From: Pedobacter rhodius
GTDB taxonomy: Bacteria; Bacteroidota; Bacteroidia; Sphingobacteriales; Sphingobacteriaceae
NCBI RefSeq assembly: GCF_027213645.1
Contig: NZ_JAPWGL010000003.1
Location: forward strand, 620,001-684,000
Length of the DNA: 64,000 nucleotides
Direction of reading: 5' to 3'
In this document: positions 34,075 to 43,483 of the stretch, piece by piece
Layout: each line of letters starts with the position of its first letter
Position numbering within the stretch: position 1 is the stretch's first letter
Made by a program: the position numbers and the translations under genes
Notes under the pieces: model-generated
What the model saw: only the letters and a program-made list of their open reading frames with translations
The model's database searches: none
What the model was told of the DNA's origin: nothing

Positions 34075-34549
34075 TTTCAGAAAGGGTTAGATTGGAGAAA
34101 CTAATTTAGAGTATTGTTTTTATAAAGTGAAATTTTACCTGAAAACTTACGTTCGCAGAAACCACGAATTCTACGCTGCATTAGCCTTTTAGAATTTGTA
34201 AGTAATTTTATTTATGACCTGCAACATTAAGCCTGCTTTTACAGGGTTTTGATGGGTATAATTATTAGTAAAGCAATGTTCTGCTTTAATTAGCTTAGCC
34301 TTTTACCTTCCCCGGAAAAACTGCAACCCTATTTTAAGATTTGTTAATTGATTTTGAATAAGAAATGAAAAAGGTTTTAATTACTTTTTAAAATTTGGTT
34401 TATCGTGAACTTGTAGCAGGAAATGATTGGGCATTAAGCAATATGCATACACCTTAATGGAAGGCAATACATATTCTTTGAATTGATTGAGAAAGTACTA
34501 GTAATAAAATAGGAAGGTTTAATATCGCCTTTTTAAAGAAAAAACTAAA
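34075..34549. other. Non-coding gap between nagX-like gene and nagB
   Basis: This AT-rich stretch holds no supported coding frame and no repeat that I could match elsewhere in the window. The nagB terminator lies at its right end. Confidence 0.5.
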
Positions 34550-34597
34550 AACTTACGAAGTCTACATGATCAAATGCCTGAGTAGACTTCGTAAGTT
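34550..34597 (-). terminator. Long hairpin terminator after nagB
   Basis: Arms AACTTACGAAGTCTAC (34550-34565) and its exact complement (34582-34597) form a 16-bp stem with a 16-nt loop, 8 bp past the nagB stop. On the minus strand it is followed by TTTTTAGTTTTTT. Confidence 0.8.
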
Positions 34598-34604
34598 AAG
34601 CAGA

Positions 34605-36530
34605 TTAATCGGCAAATTTCCAGCGAACGAAAGCTTCCATTGCTTCGTACTCTGCCAGGCCTAAAGCATCATAAGCTTTTGCCGTGTCGCGATTGCGATC
34701 TTCGGCTCTTTGCCAGAATTCCCTTGCATCATCGCCAGGGAAAACAGCTCTGTCTTTTTGACTCTGGTGCTTGAAAATCGCATATTTTTTACGTTCCAGT
34801 TCCTGTGGACTGATTGGAACTGCCATTTCAATTTCATGGGTTTCAAACTCATGCCATGCACCACGATACATCCATAACCAGCAATCTTTAGCCCAGTCTT
34901 CAGTTTTACGCAATTCTGTTAAAGCAGCAAGGATAATATTGAAACACACCAAATGCGTTCCATGCGGATCTTCAAAATCACCTGCAGCAAATACCTGTTG
35001 TGGCTTAACCTTTTGTAAAAGTTCTATGGTTAATTCGATATCTGCATTGGTAACCGGGTTTTTTTGGTTTTTTCCACTTTCATAAAACGGAAGCGCCTGG
35101 AAGTGAATGTGATCATCTTCTAATCCACAATAACGTGCCCCTGCAATTGCTTCTCCTTTTCTAATCAAGCCTTTTACCGTCTGGATTTCTGGTGTATCAA
35201 CCTGATTTGGTTTTTTCTGCTCGATAAAAACGCGCATCTTTTGATAAAGGTCTTTTAACTGCGAGTTATCCATCCCCATCTTTTCGGTGAAATCTACATT
35301 AAACTCTACGAAACGCAAGGCATCATCATCCCAAACGGCTGTATTACCAGAAGTTTGGTAAGCTACATGCACGTCATGTTTCTGATCAACCAAACGGATA
35401 AAAGTTCCACCCATTGAAATCACATCATCATCCGGGTGTGGGGAGAAAATAATTACCCGTTTCTTTGCCGGTTCAGCTCTTTCCGGACGTTGAGAATCAT
35501 CCGCATTTGGCTTTCCACCCGGCCAACCCGTAATGGTATGTTGTAATTTATTAAAAATATGGATATTAATGTTGTAAACCGGCCCTTTTTCAGTTGCCAG
35601 TTGAGCCATACCATTATTGTTATAGTCGTCTTCGGTTAACTTTAAAATTGGTTTTTTCAGTGTGTTTGCCAACCAGATTACCGCTTTGCGTATCAGTGCG
35701 TCTGTCCAGATACAATCTTTAACCAGCCAAGGCGTATCAAACCTCGTTAAATTTGAAGCTGCCGGAGCATCCAGAATAAATTCAACATTATCTGATAACT
35801 GAAGAAAGGTTGCCGGAACTTCACCTGAAATTTCGCCTTCTACAGCCTTTTTAATAATAGAAGCTTTTTTACGGCTCCATGCCATTAAAATAATTTCGCG
35901 GGCTTTAAAAATTGTACCAATACCCATTGTGATGGCTTTAGTTGGTACAAAACTTTTTCCTCCGAAATCACGGGCAGCATCACGACGGGTTAAATCATCT
36001 AAAGTGACCAGGCGGGTTCCGGAATTCGGTGCAGAACCTGGCTCGTTAAAACCAATGTGTCCGGTACGCCCGATACCTAAAATCTGGATGTCAAGTCCAC
36101 CTAAATCACCAATTTTCTTTTCATAATTTAAACAAAACGCGGGAATGTCTTCCAACGCCAATGTACCGTCCGGAATGTGTACGTTGTTTTTGTCGATATC
36201 GATATGATCGAACAGATTTTCGTTCATAAAGGTAACGTAACTTTGTGCCGCATTCGGCTGCATTGGATAATATTCATCCAAATTAAAGGTAATAACGTTC
36301 TTAAAACTTAAGCCTTCTTCCTTGTGCATCCGAACCAATTCGGCATAAACTGCAATCGGTGTAACACCTGTCGCTAAGCCCAGTACTGCAGGTGTGTTGT
36401 TTGCTTGTTTTGTTTTGATGAGGTCTGCAATACGTTGCGCAACGTTTACAGAAGCAACCTTAGGATTTTCGAACACGCTAACGGGTAGTTTCTCGAAACG
36501 TGTCTCCTCCAGTAAATTTAATCTTGCCAT
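34605..36530 (-). CDS. nagB: Glucosamine-6-phosphate deaminase fused to a PIG-L (LmbE) deacetylase domain
   Basis: The 641-residue protein has a NagB domain (about 15-285) with GLATGVTPIAVYAEL, FNLDEYYP (82-89) and GIGRTGHIGFNEPGS (152-166), then a PIG-L domain (about 355-600) with the zinc motif HPDDD (365-369) and DPHGTHLVCF. This fusion is typical of Bacteroidota. NagB turns glucosamine-6-phosphate into fructose-6-phosphate; the PIG-L part could remove an acetyl group, which would combine the NagA and NagB steps (inference). In E. coli the loop reads GVGNDGH, so catalytic Asp141 is Thr here. It is divergent from anmK across a palindromic operator candidate. Confidence 0.9.
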   Translation of the reverse strand: MARLNLLEETRFEKLPVSVFENPKVASVNVAQRIADLIKTKQANNTPAVLGLATGVTPIAVYAELVRMHKEEGLSFKNVITFNLDEYYPMQPNAAQSYVTFMNENLFDHIDIDKNNVHIPDGTLALEDIPAFCLNYEKKIGDLGGLDIQILGIGRTGHIGFNEPGSAPNSGTRLVTLDDLTRRDAARDFGGKSFVPTKAITMGIGTIFKAREIILMAWSRKKASIIKKAVEGEISGEVPATFLQLSDNVEFILDAPAASNLTRFDTPWLVKDCIWTDALIRKAVIWLANTLKKPILKLTEDDYNNNGMAQLATEKGPVYNINIHIFNKLQHTITGWPGGKPNADDSQRPERAEPAKKRVIIFSPHPDDDVISMGGTFIRLVDQKHDVHVAYQTSGNTAVWDDDALRFVEFNVDFTEKMGMDNSQLKDLYQKMRVFIEQKKPNQVDTPEIQTVKGLIRKGEAIAGARYCGLEDDHIHFQALPFYESGKNQKNPVTNADIELTIELLQKVKPQQVFAAGDFEDPHGTHLVCFNIILAALTELRKTEDWAKDCWLWMYRGAWHEFETHEIEMAVPISPQELERKKYAIFKHQSQKDRAVFPGDDAREFWQRAEDRNRDTAKAYDALGLAEYEAMEAFVRWKFAD

Positions 36531-36649
36531 TTTTTTTGTATGGATTTTAATGTACGGAGCAGTAAATATAGAAAGATATGCTCGGTTTTTAATAAAGGTT
36601 ATTTACTTTTATTGCAACTATTTCTGTTAAATCAGCAAAAAAGCTCAAA

Positions 36650-36659
36650 CAAACGTTTG
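36650..36659. promoter_or_regulatory. CAAACGTTTG palindrome between nagB and anmK
   Basis: The 10-bp perfect palindrome contains AAACGTTT, the core shape of LacI-type operators. It lies 25 bp before anmK and 120 bp before nagB in the divergent gap. Confidence 0.35.
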
Positions 36660-36683
36660 ATCTTTTGCTATCTATAAGGCACT

Positions 36684-37880
36684 ATGAATCAACAAATAGA
36701 AAAACTGTATTCAAAAGCGAATAAGAACGAACGATTGATCATCGGTTTGATGAGCGGAACCTCTATGGATGGACTGGATATTGCGCTTTGCAAAGTAAAG
36801 GGGAGTGGTGCAGAAACGGCTATTGAAATCCTTGAATTTAAAACAGGTGATTTTTCTGATGATTTCAGGACAAAGATTAAGGCCGTTTTTTCTAAAAGAG
36901 AAGTTGATTTGCAATTGGTTTGCCTGATGAATGAGCACATTGCAAATGTTCACGCTGAATTAATTAACCAGGCTTTAACAGAGTGGGGATATAAGGCTGA
37001 AGATATAGATTTTATTGCCAGCCACGGACAAACCATATTTCATGCGCCAGAATCCTTGCATAAGTTGAAAGATTACCCAAATGGCACACTGCAAATAGGC
37101 GACGGGGATCATATTGCCGTTAAAACAGGTATTATTACGCTATCTGACTTCAGGCAAAAACACCTGGCTTCGGGTGGGGAAGGAGCACCATTAGCGGTTT
37201 ATGGTGACTATTTGATTTTTTCGAAAAAAGATGAAGATAGGGTAATGCTTAATATAGGCGGTATTGCCAACTTTACCTATTTACCCGGAACACTGAATGC
37301 AAATGAAATTTTTTCTACAGATGTTGGTCCGGGGAATACTTTAATGGATCAGTATGTTCAAAGGTATTTTAACAAATTTTATGATAAAAATGCGGAAATA
37401 GCCTTGTCAGGAAGTTTAAATAATGCCTTGCTTTTAGCTTTGCTGGATTGTGATTTTTTTGAAAGTAACTTCCCAAAAACAACCGGACCTGAATTATTCA
37501 ATCTCGATTATCTGGAGAAAGCACAAAAATCTTCATCAACAGAAGATATAAAAAAGGAAGATGTTATGGCAACGCTCTGCCACTTTTCAGCAGATACAAT
37601 AGTGGCTGCAATTGAAAAATGCTTTGGAAGTAATGCATCAGTTCATGTATTTATGAGTGGTGGAGGCATGCATAATCCATTACTTGTTGATCTTCTGAAA
37701 ACTAAATTGCCTGAATCATTTTTTCTGACAACGAACGATTTGAATATAAATCCTGATGCTAAAGAAGCTGTTTTATTTGCCGTTCTGGCAAATGAAACGC
37801 TTTGTGGTTGCCCAATAAACTTTGGTGAAAGGCAGGGGGTGCCTTCAATTTGTATGGGAAAGATTAGTCTTCCTGAATAA
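36684..37880 (+). CDS. anmK: Anhydro-N-acetylmuramic acid kinase
   Basis: The 398-residue enzyme has the AnmK signatures: LIIGLMSGTSMDGLDIALC, FIASHGQTIFHAPE, TLQIGDGDHIA, MLNIGGIANFTYLPG, STDVGPGNTLMD and FMSGGGMHNPLLV. It phosphorylates and opens 1,6-anhydro-MurNAc to MurNAc-6-phosphate during peptidoglycan recycling. About 25 extra N-terminal residues precede the core. It pairs functionally with nagB, which takes the later glucosamine-6-phosphate. No murQ etherase gene is visible in the window. Confidence 0.94.
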   Translation: MNQQIEKLYSKANKNERLIIGLMSGTSMDGLDIALCKVKGSGAETAIEILEFKTGDFSDDFRTKIKAVFSKREVDLQLVCLMNEHIANVHAELINQALTEWGYKAEDIDFIASHGQTIFHAPESLHKLKDYPNGTLQIGDGDHIAVKTGIITLSDFRQKHLASGGEGAPLAVYGDYLIFSKKDEDRVMLNIGGIANFTYLPGTLNANEIFSTDVGPGNTLMDQYVQRYFNKFYDKNAEIALSGSLNNALLLALLDCDFFESNFPKTTGPELFNLDYLEKAQKSSSTEDIKKEDVMATLCHFSADTIVAAIEKCFGSNASVHVFMSGGGMHNPLLVDLLKTKLPESFFLTTNDLNINPDAKEAVLFAVLANETLCGCPINFGERQGVPSICMGKISLPE

Positions 37881-37885
37881 AATGT

Positions 37886-37914
37886 TTTGTTTGTAAGGTA
37901 TTTTATTAAATTTG
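37886..37914 (+). promoter_or_regulatory. Candidate promoter of the first susC gene
   Basis: TTTG (37886-37889) and TAAATTTG (37907-37914) are 17 bp apart. The ATG at 37950 follows 35 bp later. The upstream in-frame start at 37887 would overlap this promoter. Confidence 0.55.
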
Positions 37915-37949
37915 CTGATATCCAACAAACCTTACTAAATCCTTATTTT

Positions 37950-40900
37950 ATGGAACAATTTTACCTCAAATGGTCATCAAGATTCTTTGCCGTTTTGATG
38001 ATCCCATTTCTGTTGCTTTTGCTTACAGAAAAGGCAAGTGCCCAAAACAGGCGCTATACCATTACCGGAAAGGTAACTGAAACGACAACGAAAGACCCCA
38101 TTCCGGGAGCAGTTGTTAAAATTCTAAATACGACTTTAGCAACAAGTACTGCAGCAAACGGAAGTTATACTTTCGCTGTAGATTTAGCGCCCGGTAAATA
38201 CCAGGTGCAGATATCTTATGTAGGTTATAAAACATTAACCCAAACATTAGATTTAGGAAGCAGCGAACAGGCGCAGCTTAACGCAACACTGGCTACCGAT
38301 GCAGTTGGCCTTGATGAAGTTATTGTAACGGGTACTTCGCAGGGAACAACCCGGAAACAATTGGGTAGTTATGTGAGTACGGTTAAGGGCGATGACTTAA
38401 ATAAGGCGCCTAGCGGAAATGTTTTAACAGCACTGCAAGGTAAAACGCCAGGTGCGCAAATCAGTCAGAACAATGGAGACCCTGCAGGTGGCATGTCGGT
38501 AAGATTGAGGGGTATAAGCTCTGTTTATTCATCATCAGAACCATTATATATCATAGATGGTGTAATTGCAAACAATTCAACTACCCGGGTAACCAATACT
38601 TCCGGTAATTACGACGGCAGTAACTTTGTCGGGTCGATCGGTCAAAACAGAATGGTTGATATCAGTCCATCAGATATTGATCATATTGAAGTTTTAAATG
38701 GCGCTGCGGCCGCAGCAATATATGGCTCGAGAGCAAATGCAGGTGTAATTCAGATTTTTACAAAAAGAGGTAAATCTGGTGCGACACAAGTAAGTTTTAA
38801 TACCAGTTTAACCATTAGCGAGTTACGCAAACAGGTAGAAGTAAACCAGGCTCCGATTAAATTCGGAGGTTCGGTTGATACACAAACTCAGGATATATTA
38901 ACGCCAACTTTAACAAATACAACCCCCGTAACCAGGTATAATTATCAGGATTATATCTTTCAAACAGGTGTTGGAACAGATAATTCTGTTTCGGTATCTG
39001 GCGGTAATGATAATACTAAGTTTTATACATCAGCAGGTTATTTTAAAAATCAGGGTATAATTAAAAATACTGATTTCACACGGTACAATTTTAAAGCAAA
39101 CCTTGATCAAAAAATTAATAACTGGGCAAGAATGACTGCCGGCTTTAATTATGTTCACAGTGATGCCAATGAAAAACCTGATGGTAACTCATTTTTTTCT
39201 CCCATGAATTCGGTAACCATTATCGGTAACTTTCATGATATTTTTAAACGAGATGCTTTAGGTAATTTGCTCGCTGTGGGTGAGCGGGGGCGTGTTAACC
39301 CGGTTTCGGTAATTGAAGATATCAAACAACGCCAGTTCTCAAACAGAATCATCGCTAATACCGGTTTAAAATTAAATCCTGTAAAGAATTTAACGGTAGA
39401 TTATACCATGGGTGTTGATAACAGCATACAAAATGGTACAACTTACATTCCTCCTTTTGCATACAATGTAAGTACCGGCTTTTATGGCGGCGGGCCAACT
39501 TTAGATCCATCACTAAATGGCTATGCAAGTGCAGCTAATGCAACCACAACTTTATTTAATAATGAGTTAAATTTCACTTACGATGCTAAGCTGACTTCGC
39601 TTTTAAGTTCTACAACACAGTTGGGCGGCTCCTATCAATATCAAAAAGATCTATATAGCTTACTTAATGGAAGAGGTTTGGCGCCTTTTGTTGAAACCGT
39701 AAACGGAGCAAGTTCTATCTTGCCAAACAGCGATAGAAGGTCAGAGTTTTCAATTTCCGGAGCATATTTACAACAAAATTTTAAATACAAAGACCATCTC
39801 TTTGTAACCGGAGCTGTTCGTGTCGATCAATCGACCGTATTTGGTGAGGATAACCGCACGCAATACTATTTAAAAGGTAACATCAGTTATGTACCCTCAT
39901 CTGCAGATTACTGGAAGGATTTTGGTGTAAGTAACTGGTGGAATGCTTTTAAAGTCAGGGCGGCTTATGGTGAATCGGGTAACTTAACCGGTATTGGTCC
40001 GTACGATCGTTTTAATGAATACACTTCGAGTTCTTATATCGGTAAAATTTCTTTAGTTTCAAGCGGTCAGCTGGCAAATACAAGTGTTAAGCCAGAGCGG
40101 CAAAAAGAACTGGAAATAGGTACCGATATGGCCTTCTTTAACAACCGTTTAAGTTTAACATTTAGCTGGTACAATAAAAATGTTAAAGATTTATTAATTC
40201 CGGTAGTTGTGGCTCCAACAACAGGTTTTTCCAGCCTGTTGGATAATGCGGGCTCAATCCGGAACAGAGGTTTTGAATTAATGGTTAGCGGCGTTCCTTT
40301 GAAAACGAAAGATTTCAGCTGGAACTCGACGGTAATATTCAACAGAAACCGGAATAAAGCCGTTGGTACAGGTGGTTTGAGGTTATTATCAACTAACCCC
40401 GGTGCACCTGTTGCAATTATTGATGGTCAGCCAATTGGTGTGTTTTACGGCACTTTCTTTGCCCGCAAAGCGGATGGAAGTTTATTGACTAATGCAGCCG
40501 GTATTCCTCAATTAGAAAGGGGTGTTCAAACCTCAGCGACATCTTACACAGTTCAAAGAGATGCAAATGGTTTACCTACTGGAACCACATTACGTAAAGT
40601 TTTAGGCGATCCTAATCCGGATTATACCGCATCTTTTGTTAATGATTTTACCTATAAAAAACTAAGCTTACATATTCAGCTTGATGCCGTTCAGGGTGGT
40701 GAAGTTTGGAATGCAGACTGGCGTACCAGACAAGGCGTTGGAAATGGTAAAGTTGCAGAACAGGAAGATTTAGGTTTGTTACCTCGGGGATACATTGCAG
40801 GCGTTTACGCCACTGAAGAATGGCGTATAGATGATGGTTCCTTTGTTAAATTAAGGGAGATTTCCTTAAGTTATAACCTGGGTAAAGTTTCTTTTGTAAA

Positions 40901-41069
40901 AGATCTAACGGTTAATATAAGTGGGAGAAATTTAGTTAGCTGGGATAATTACAAAGGCTATGATCCGGAATTAAATTCAGGCGGGCAATCAACTATTTTA
41001 AGAAATATTGATTTCGGTTCGGTGCCAATTCCACGTACATTTTCTTTGGGTTTACAGGCTAAATTTTAA
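37950..41069 (+). CDS. SusC/RagA family TonB-linked outer membrane protein (first pair)
   Basis: The 1039-residue protein starts with a signal peptide (MEQFYLKWSSRFFAVLMIPF, cleaved after KASAQ). It then has a carboxypeptidase-regulatory-like domain (about 38-115), the TonB-box-like LDEVIVTG (121-128), a plug domain with LRGISSVYSSSEPLYIIDGV, and a long barrel ending in RTFSLGLQAKF. SusC proteins import glycans or other large nutrients with a SusD lid, powered by TonB. It is followed by susD on the same strand. The substrate cannot be read; nearby anmK and nagB suggest amino sugars or muropeptides. Confidence 0.92.
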   Translation: MEQFYLKWSSRFFAVLMIPFLLLLLTEKASAQNRRYTITGKVTETTTKDPIPGAVVKILNTTLATSTAANGSYTFAVDLAPGKYQVQISYVGYKTLTQTLDLGSSEQAQLNATLATDAVGLDEVIVTGTSQGTTRKQLGSYVSTVKGDDLNKAPSGNVLTALQGKTPGAQISQNNGDPAGGMSVRLRGISSVYSSSEPLYIIDGVIANNSTTRVTNTSGNYDGSNFVGSIGQNRMVDISPSDIDHIEVLNGAAAAAIYGSRANAGVIQIFTKRGKSGATQVSFNTSLTISELRKQVEVNQAPIKFGGSVDTQTQDILTPTLTNTTPVTRYNYQDYIFQTGVGTDNSVSVSGGNDNTKFYTSAGYFKNQGIIKNTDFTRYNFKANLDQKINNWARMTAGFNYVHSDANEKPDGNSFFSPMNSVTIIGNFHDIFKRDALGNLLAVGERGRVNPVSVIEDIKQRQFSNRIIANTGLKLNPVKNLTVDYTMGVDNSIQNGTTYIPPFAYNVSTGFYGGGPTLDPSLNGYASAANATTTLFNNELNFTYDAKLTSLLSSTTQLGGSYQYQKDLYSLLNGRGLAPFVETVNGASSILPNSDRRSEFSISGAYLQQNFKYKDHLFVTGAVRVDQSTVFGEDNRTQYYLKGNISYVPSSADYWKDFGVSNWWNAFKVRAAYGESGNLTGIGPYDRFNEYTSSSYIGKISLVSSGQLANTSVKPERQKELEIGTDMAFFNNRLSLTFSWYNKNVKDLLIPVVVAPTTGFSSLLDNAGSIRNRGFELMVSGVPLKTKDFSWNSTVIFNRNRNKAVGTGGLRLLSTNPGAPVAIIDGQPIGVFYGTFFARKADGSLLTNAAGIPQLERGVQTSATSYTVQRDANGLPTGTTLRKVLGDPNPDYTASFVNDFTYKKLSLHIQLDAVQGGEVWNADWRTRQGVGNGKVAEQEDLGLLPRGYIAGVYATEEWRIDDGSFVKLREISLSYNLGKVSFVKDLTVNISGRNLVSWDNYKGYDPELNSGGQSTILRNIDFGSVPIPRTFSLGLQAKF

Positions 41070-41165
41070 TTCCTAAAAATTAATTGTTATGAAATCATTA
41101 TGATTTTTATTTATAGAAAATTAATCATAATTGCCTCATCACCACTAAAAACAAAATTCAAACAG

Positions 41166-42464
41166 ATGAAAACTATTAAAATAAAATATTCATCTTTTTT
41201 AATCATGCTAACAGCGTCATCAATGTTGTTTTCATGCAAAAAAGAATATAAAGACCCCAACGGGGCAATCGCCGCCGATGTACTGGCGTCGTCAAAAGGT
41301 TTAACCGGTGTTTCAGTTGGTTTACAAAAAGTTTACACCGTAAGCAGGACCGGCTTGTTGTACAATTCAATTGCTGCAAATGGTTTTGTTACCAACGAAG
41401 TATTTCTGTTAAACTCTGGTAACATTCCTGAGTTGCAATTAAGCACCGGTGGAAATGCTGTGGATGGCACAAACTCTATCCTTTTAAATTTATGGGCAAA
41501 TGCAAATAAAATCATTTATGATGCAGATAATGTAATTATCAATGCCGGAACCCTTGCCGATAAAAATTATGCAGCAGGTTTAATCGCCTATTCGAGTATT
41601 TTTAAAGCTTTGGCTATTGGTAATATGTCTCAATATTGGGAGAAAGTTCCAGCCTCAATCGGAACTAATGTTAGCTTTATTACCCGTGTTGAAGGATTTA
41701 CTAAAGCAATTTCTGTTATCGACAATGCAATTGCAGTAATTGGGGCTAACCCGGTAAGTGCGACATTTCTAGCACAAATTCCGGTTGGTATTGATATCAC
41801 AAATACCTTATATGCTTTAAAAGCCAGGTATGCATTGTTTGCAGGAAATTATCCTCTGGCATTGTCTGCTGCAAACCTTGTTGATTTAACAAAAAAATCA
41901 TCTTTTAATTTTGATGCAATTACCTTGAATCCGATTTTTGAGATAGCCACCTCAACAAATAATGTATTTCAGCCAACAAATGCTAATTTGGGTTTAACAG
42001 GAGCAAATATTCCCGATGCAAGTGATAAACGTATTCCTTTTTACACCACAACAGCTACAATTGCACCAACCGTTCGTATAAATGGTTTTGGAGCGGCGGC
42101 TTCTACAGCTTTCCCGATTTATTTGCCTGGCGAAATCACTTTGATTAAAGCGGAGGTTTATGCGAGAACGCCAGATTTGACGAATGCATTAACAGAGTTG
42201 AATAAAATTGTAACTAAAACAGCAGCTTCAGATCCTTTTGGAGTTGGCGCGGCGCTACCGGCTTTAACCGGTCCTTACACCCAGCAGCAATTGCTGGATT
42301 TAATTTATAAAAATCGTTGTATCGAATTGTATATGTCGGGTTTAAAACTGGAGGATATGAGAAGGTTTAATCAGCCAACGGCCGACAGAAAAAGGAACTT
42401 TTTCCCTTATCCATTTCAGGAACGGGATAACAACCCTAATACACCTGCTGATCCGGCATTCTAA
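41166..42464 (+). CDS. SusD/RagB family nutrient-binding outer membrane lipoprotein (first pair)
   Basis: I start the 432-residue protein at ATG 41166, where a lipoprotein signal begins (lipobox ending MLFSC, next residues KKEYKD). The helical TPR-like core of the SusD family follows, with LYALKARYALFAGNYPLAL and the C-terminal LLDLIYKNRCIELYMSGLKL, then FPYPFQERDNNPN. It forms the surface lid over the SusC channel encoded just upstream. A strong hairpin terminator follows and also serves the convergent deoR gene. Confidence 0.9.
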   Translation: MKTIKIKYSSFLIMLTASSMLFSCKKEYKDPNGAIAADVLASSKGLTGVSVGLQKVYTVSRTGLLYNSIAANGFVTNEVFLLNSGNIPELQLSTGGNAVDGTNSILLNLWANANKIIYDADNVIINAGTLADKNYAAGLIAYSSIFKALAIGNMSQYWEKVPASIGTNVSFITRVEGFTKAISVIDNAIAVIGANPVSATFLAQIPVGIDITNTLYALKARYALFAGNYPLALSAANLVDLTKKSSFNFDAITLNPIFEIATSTNNVFQPTNANLGLTGANIPDASDKRIPFYTTTATIAPTVRINGFGAAASTAFPIYLPGEITLIKAEVYARTPDLTNALTELNKIVTKTAASDPFGVGAALPALTGPYTQQQLLDLIYKNRCIELYMSGLKLEDMRRFNQPTADRKRNFFPYPFQERDNNPNTPADPAF

Positions 42465-42476
42465 AACAAAAAAAGG

Positions 42477-42503
42477 TTCCGGCTTTATGCCGGAATCTTT
42501 TTT
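42477..42503. terminator. Bidirectional terminator between susD and deoR
   Basis: TTCCGGC (42477-42483) and GCCGGAA (42489-42495) enclose TTTAT and are followed by TCTTTTTT; an A run precedes them. Both converging genes end here. Confidence 0.8.
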
Positions 42504-43248
42504 ATAGAATATTCAAATCTTTTATTGCGTAACCCGATAAGGCGGTGTCTTCCTTATCAAGCTCCGTAACCAGGTAGCTGATGCTTTCTAATGCACAAAC
42601 TTTCAATCGCAATGAAATATCCAGTTTTTCAGATATACATAAAACTGCCGATTTTTTTGATGCGGCAAGCATGGCTTTCTTTAACTGGTTAATTTCCCAG
42701 TCTGTATCGGTAAGGCCTTCCTTTGGGTGAATTGCACTGGTTCCCATTAAACACAGATCGACATTAATCTCTGATAACTGATTAATTACATGCCCCCCAT
42801 AAGTGATTTGAGAATTTTTAGAAAATAAACCACCAATCAGAATCACCTCCACATTATTATACTTGGCCAGTTCTACAGCAACCAGCGGGCTTATGGTAAA
42901 AAAAGTTGCTTCAAGGCTTTCAGGTAATTGCTTTACTAATTCCAGAATGGTTGTTCCGCCGCCGGTTAAAACAACCATTCCGTCTTTAATTAATCCGGTT
43001 GCTTTTTTTGCGATAATGATCTTACTATCACGTGCATAAACGGTACTGTCATCAAAAGAAGAATGATAAGATTTAGATAAAGCCCCGCCATGAACTTTAA
43101 AAAGGCGTCCTTGTTCAACAAGTTCCTGTAAATCCCTTCTGATGGTATCTTCCGAAACATTTAAAAGTTGAACTAAATCGGACGTAAGTACCCGGTTGTG
43201 CAGGTTAATCTGGCGCATAATAAAATCATGTCTTTCTTGTTTCAGCAT
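42502..43248 (-). CDS. DeoR/GlpR family transcriptional regulator
   Basis: The 248-residue repressor has the DeoR HTH at the N-terminus (VLTSDLVQLLNVSEDTIRRDL, then FKVHGGALSKS) and the sugar-phosphate-binding domain with LTGGGTTILELVKQLP, LIGGLFSKNSQITYG and CLMGTSAIHPKEGLTD. DeoR-type regulators respond to phosphorylated sugars. Its place between two SusC/SusD pairs, next to nagB and anmK, suggests an amino-sugar phosphate effector, as in AgaR-like members (inference). Two near-identical 15-bp sites lie in the gap shared with the second susC gene. Confidence 0.92.
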   Translation of the reverse strand: MLKQERHDFIMRQINLHNRVLTSDLVQLLNVSEDTIRRDLQELVEQGRLFKVHGGALSKSYHSSFDDSTVYARDSKIIIAKKATGLIKDGMVVLTGGGTTILELVKQLPESLEATFFTISPLVAVELAKYNNVEVILIGGLFSKNSQITYGGHVINQLSEINVDLCLMGTSAIHPKEGLTDTDWEINQLKKAMLAASKKSAVLCISEKLDISLRLKVCALESISYLVTELDKEDTALSGYAIKDLNIL

Positions 43249-43300
43249 ATTTGTTTGGTTTGTGCTAATGTAAAAATAATTTTCAAAGTTTTGCGTGTTT

Positions 43301-43315
43301 GTGCGGTTTTGTGCG
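43301..43315. promoter_or_regulatory. Operator candidate 1 for the DeoR regulator
   Basis: GTGCGGTTTTGTGCG lies 53 bp upstream of the deoR start, preceded by a related GCGTGTTT. It matches 43404-43418 at 14 of 15 positions. Direct repeats of a short half-site are usual for DeoR regulators. Confidence 0.5.
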
Positions 43316-43403
43316 ATAATGTATCGTAAATGCTATATAAAAATCCCTCTTGTTTATTTTTTTATTGAAAAACATTTATGATATTAGCTAAATATTGAAA
43401 AAC

Positions 43404-43418
43404 GTGCGGTATTGTGCG
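43404..43418. promoter_or_regulatory. Operator candidate 2 for the DeoR regulator
   Basis: GTGCGGTATTGTGCG lies 65 bp upstream of the second susC start and is followed by TGTTTC. With the site at 43301 it brackets the divergent promoter region. Confidence 0.5.
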
Positions 43419-43483
43419 TGTTTCTTGGCAAACTAACTAACTAAAAACAACTAACAAATTTTATCAAACCTTATTGGCAGTTT

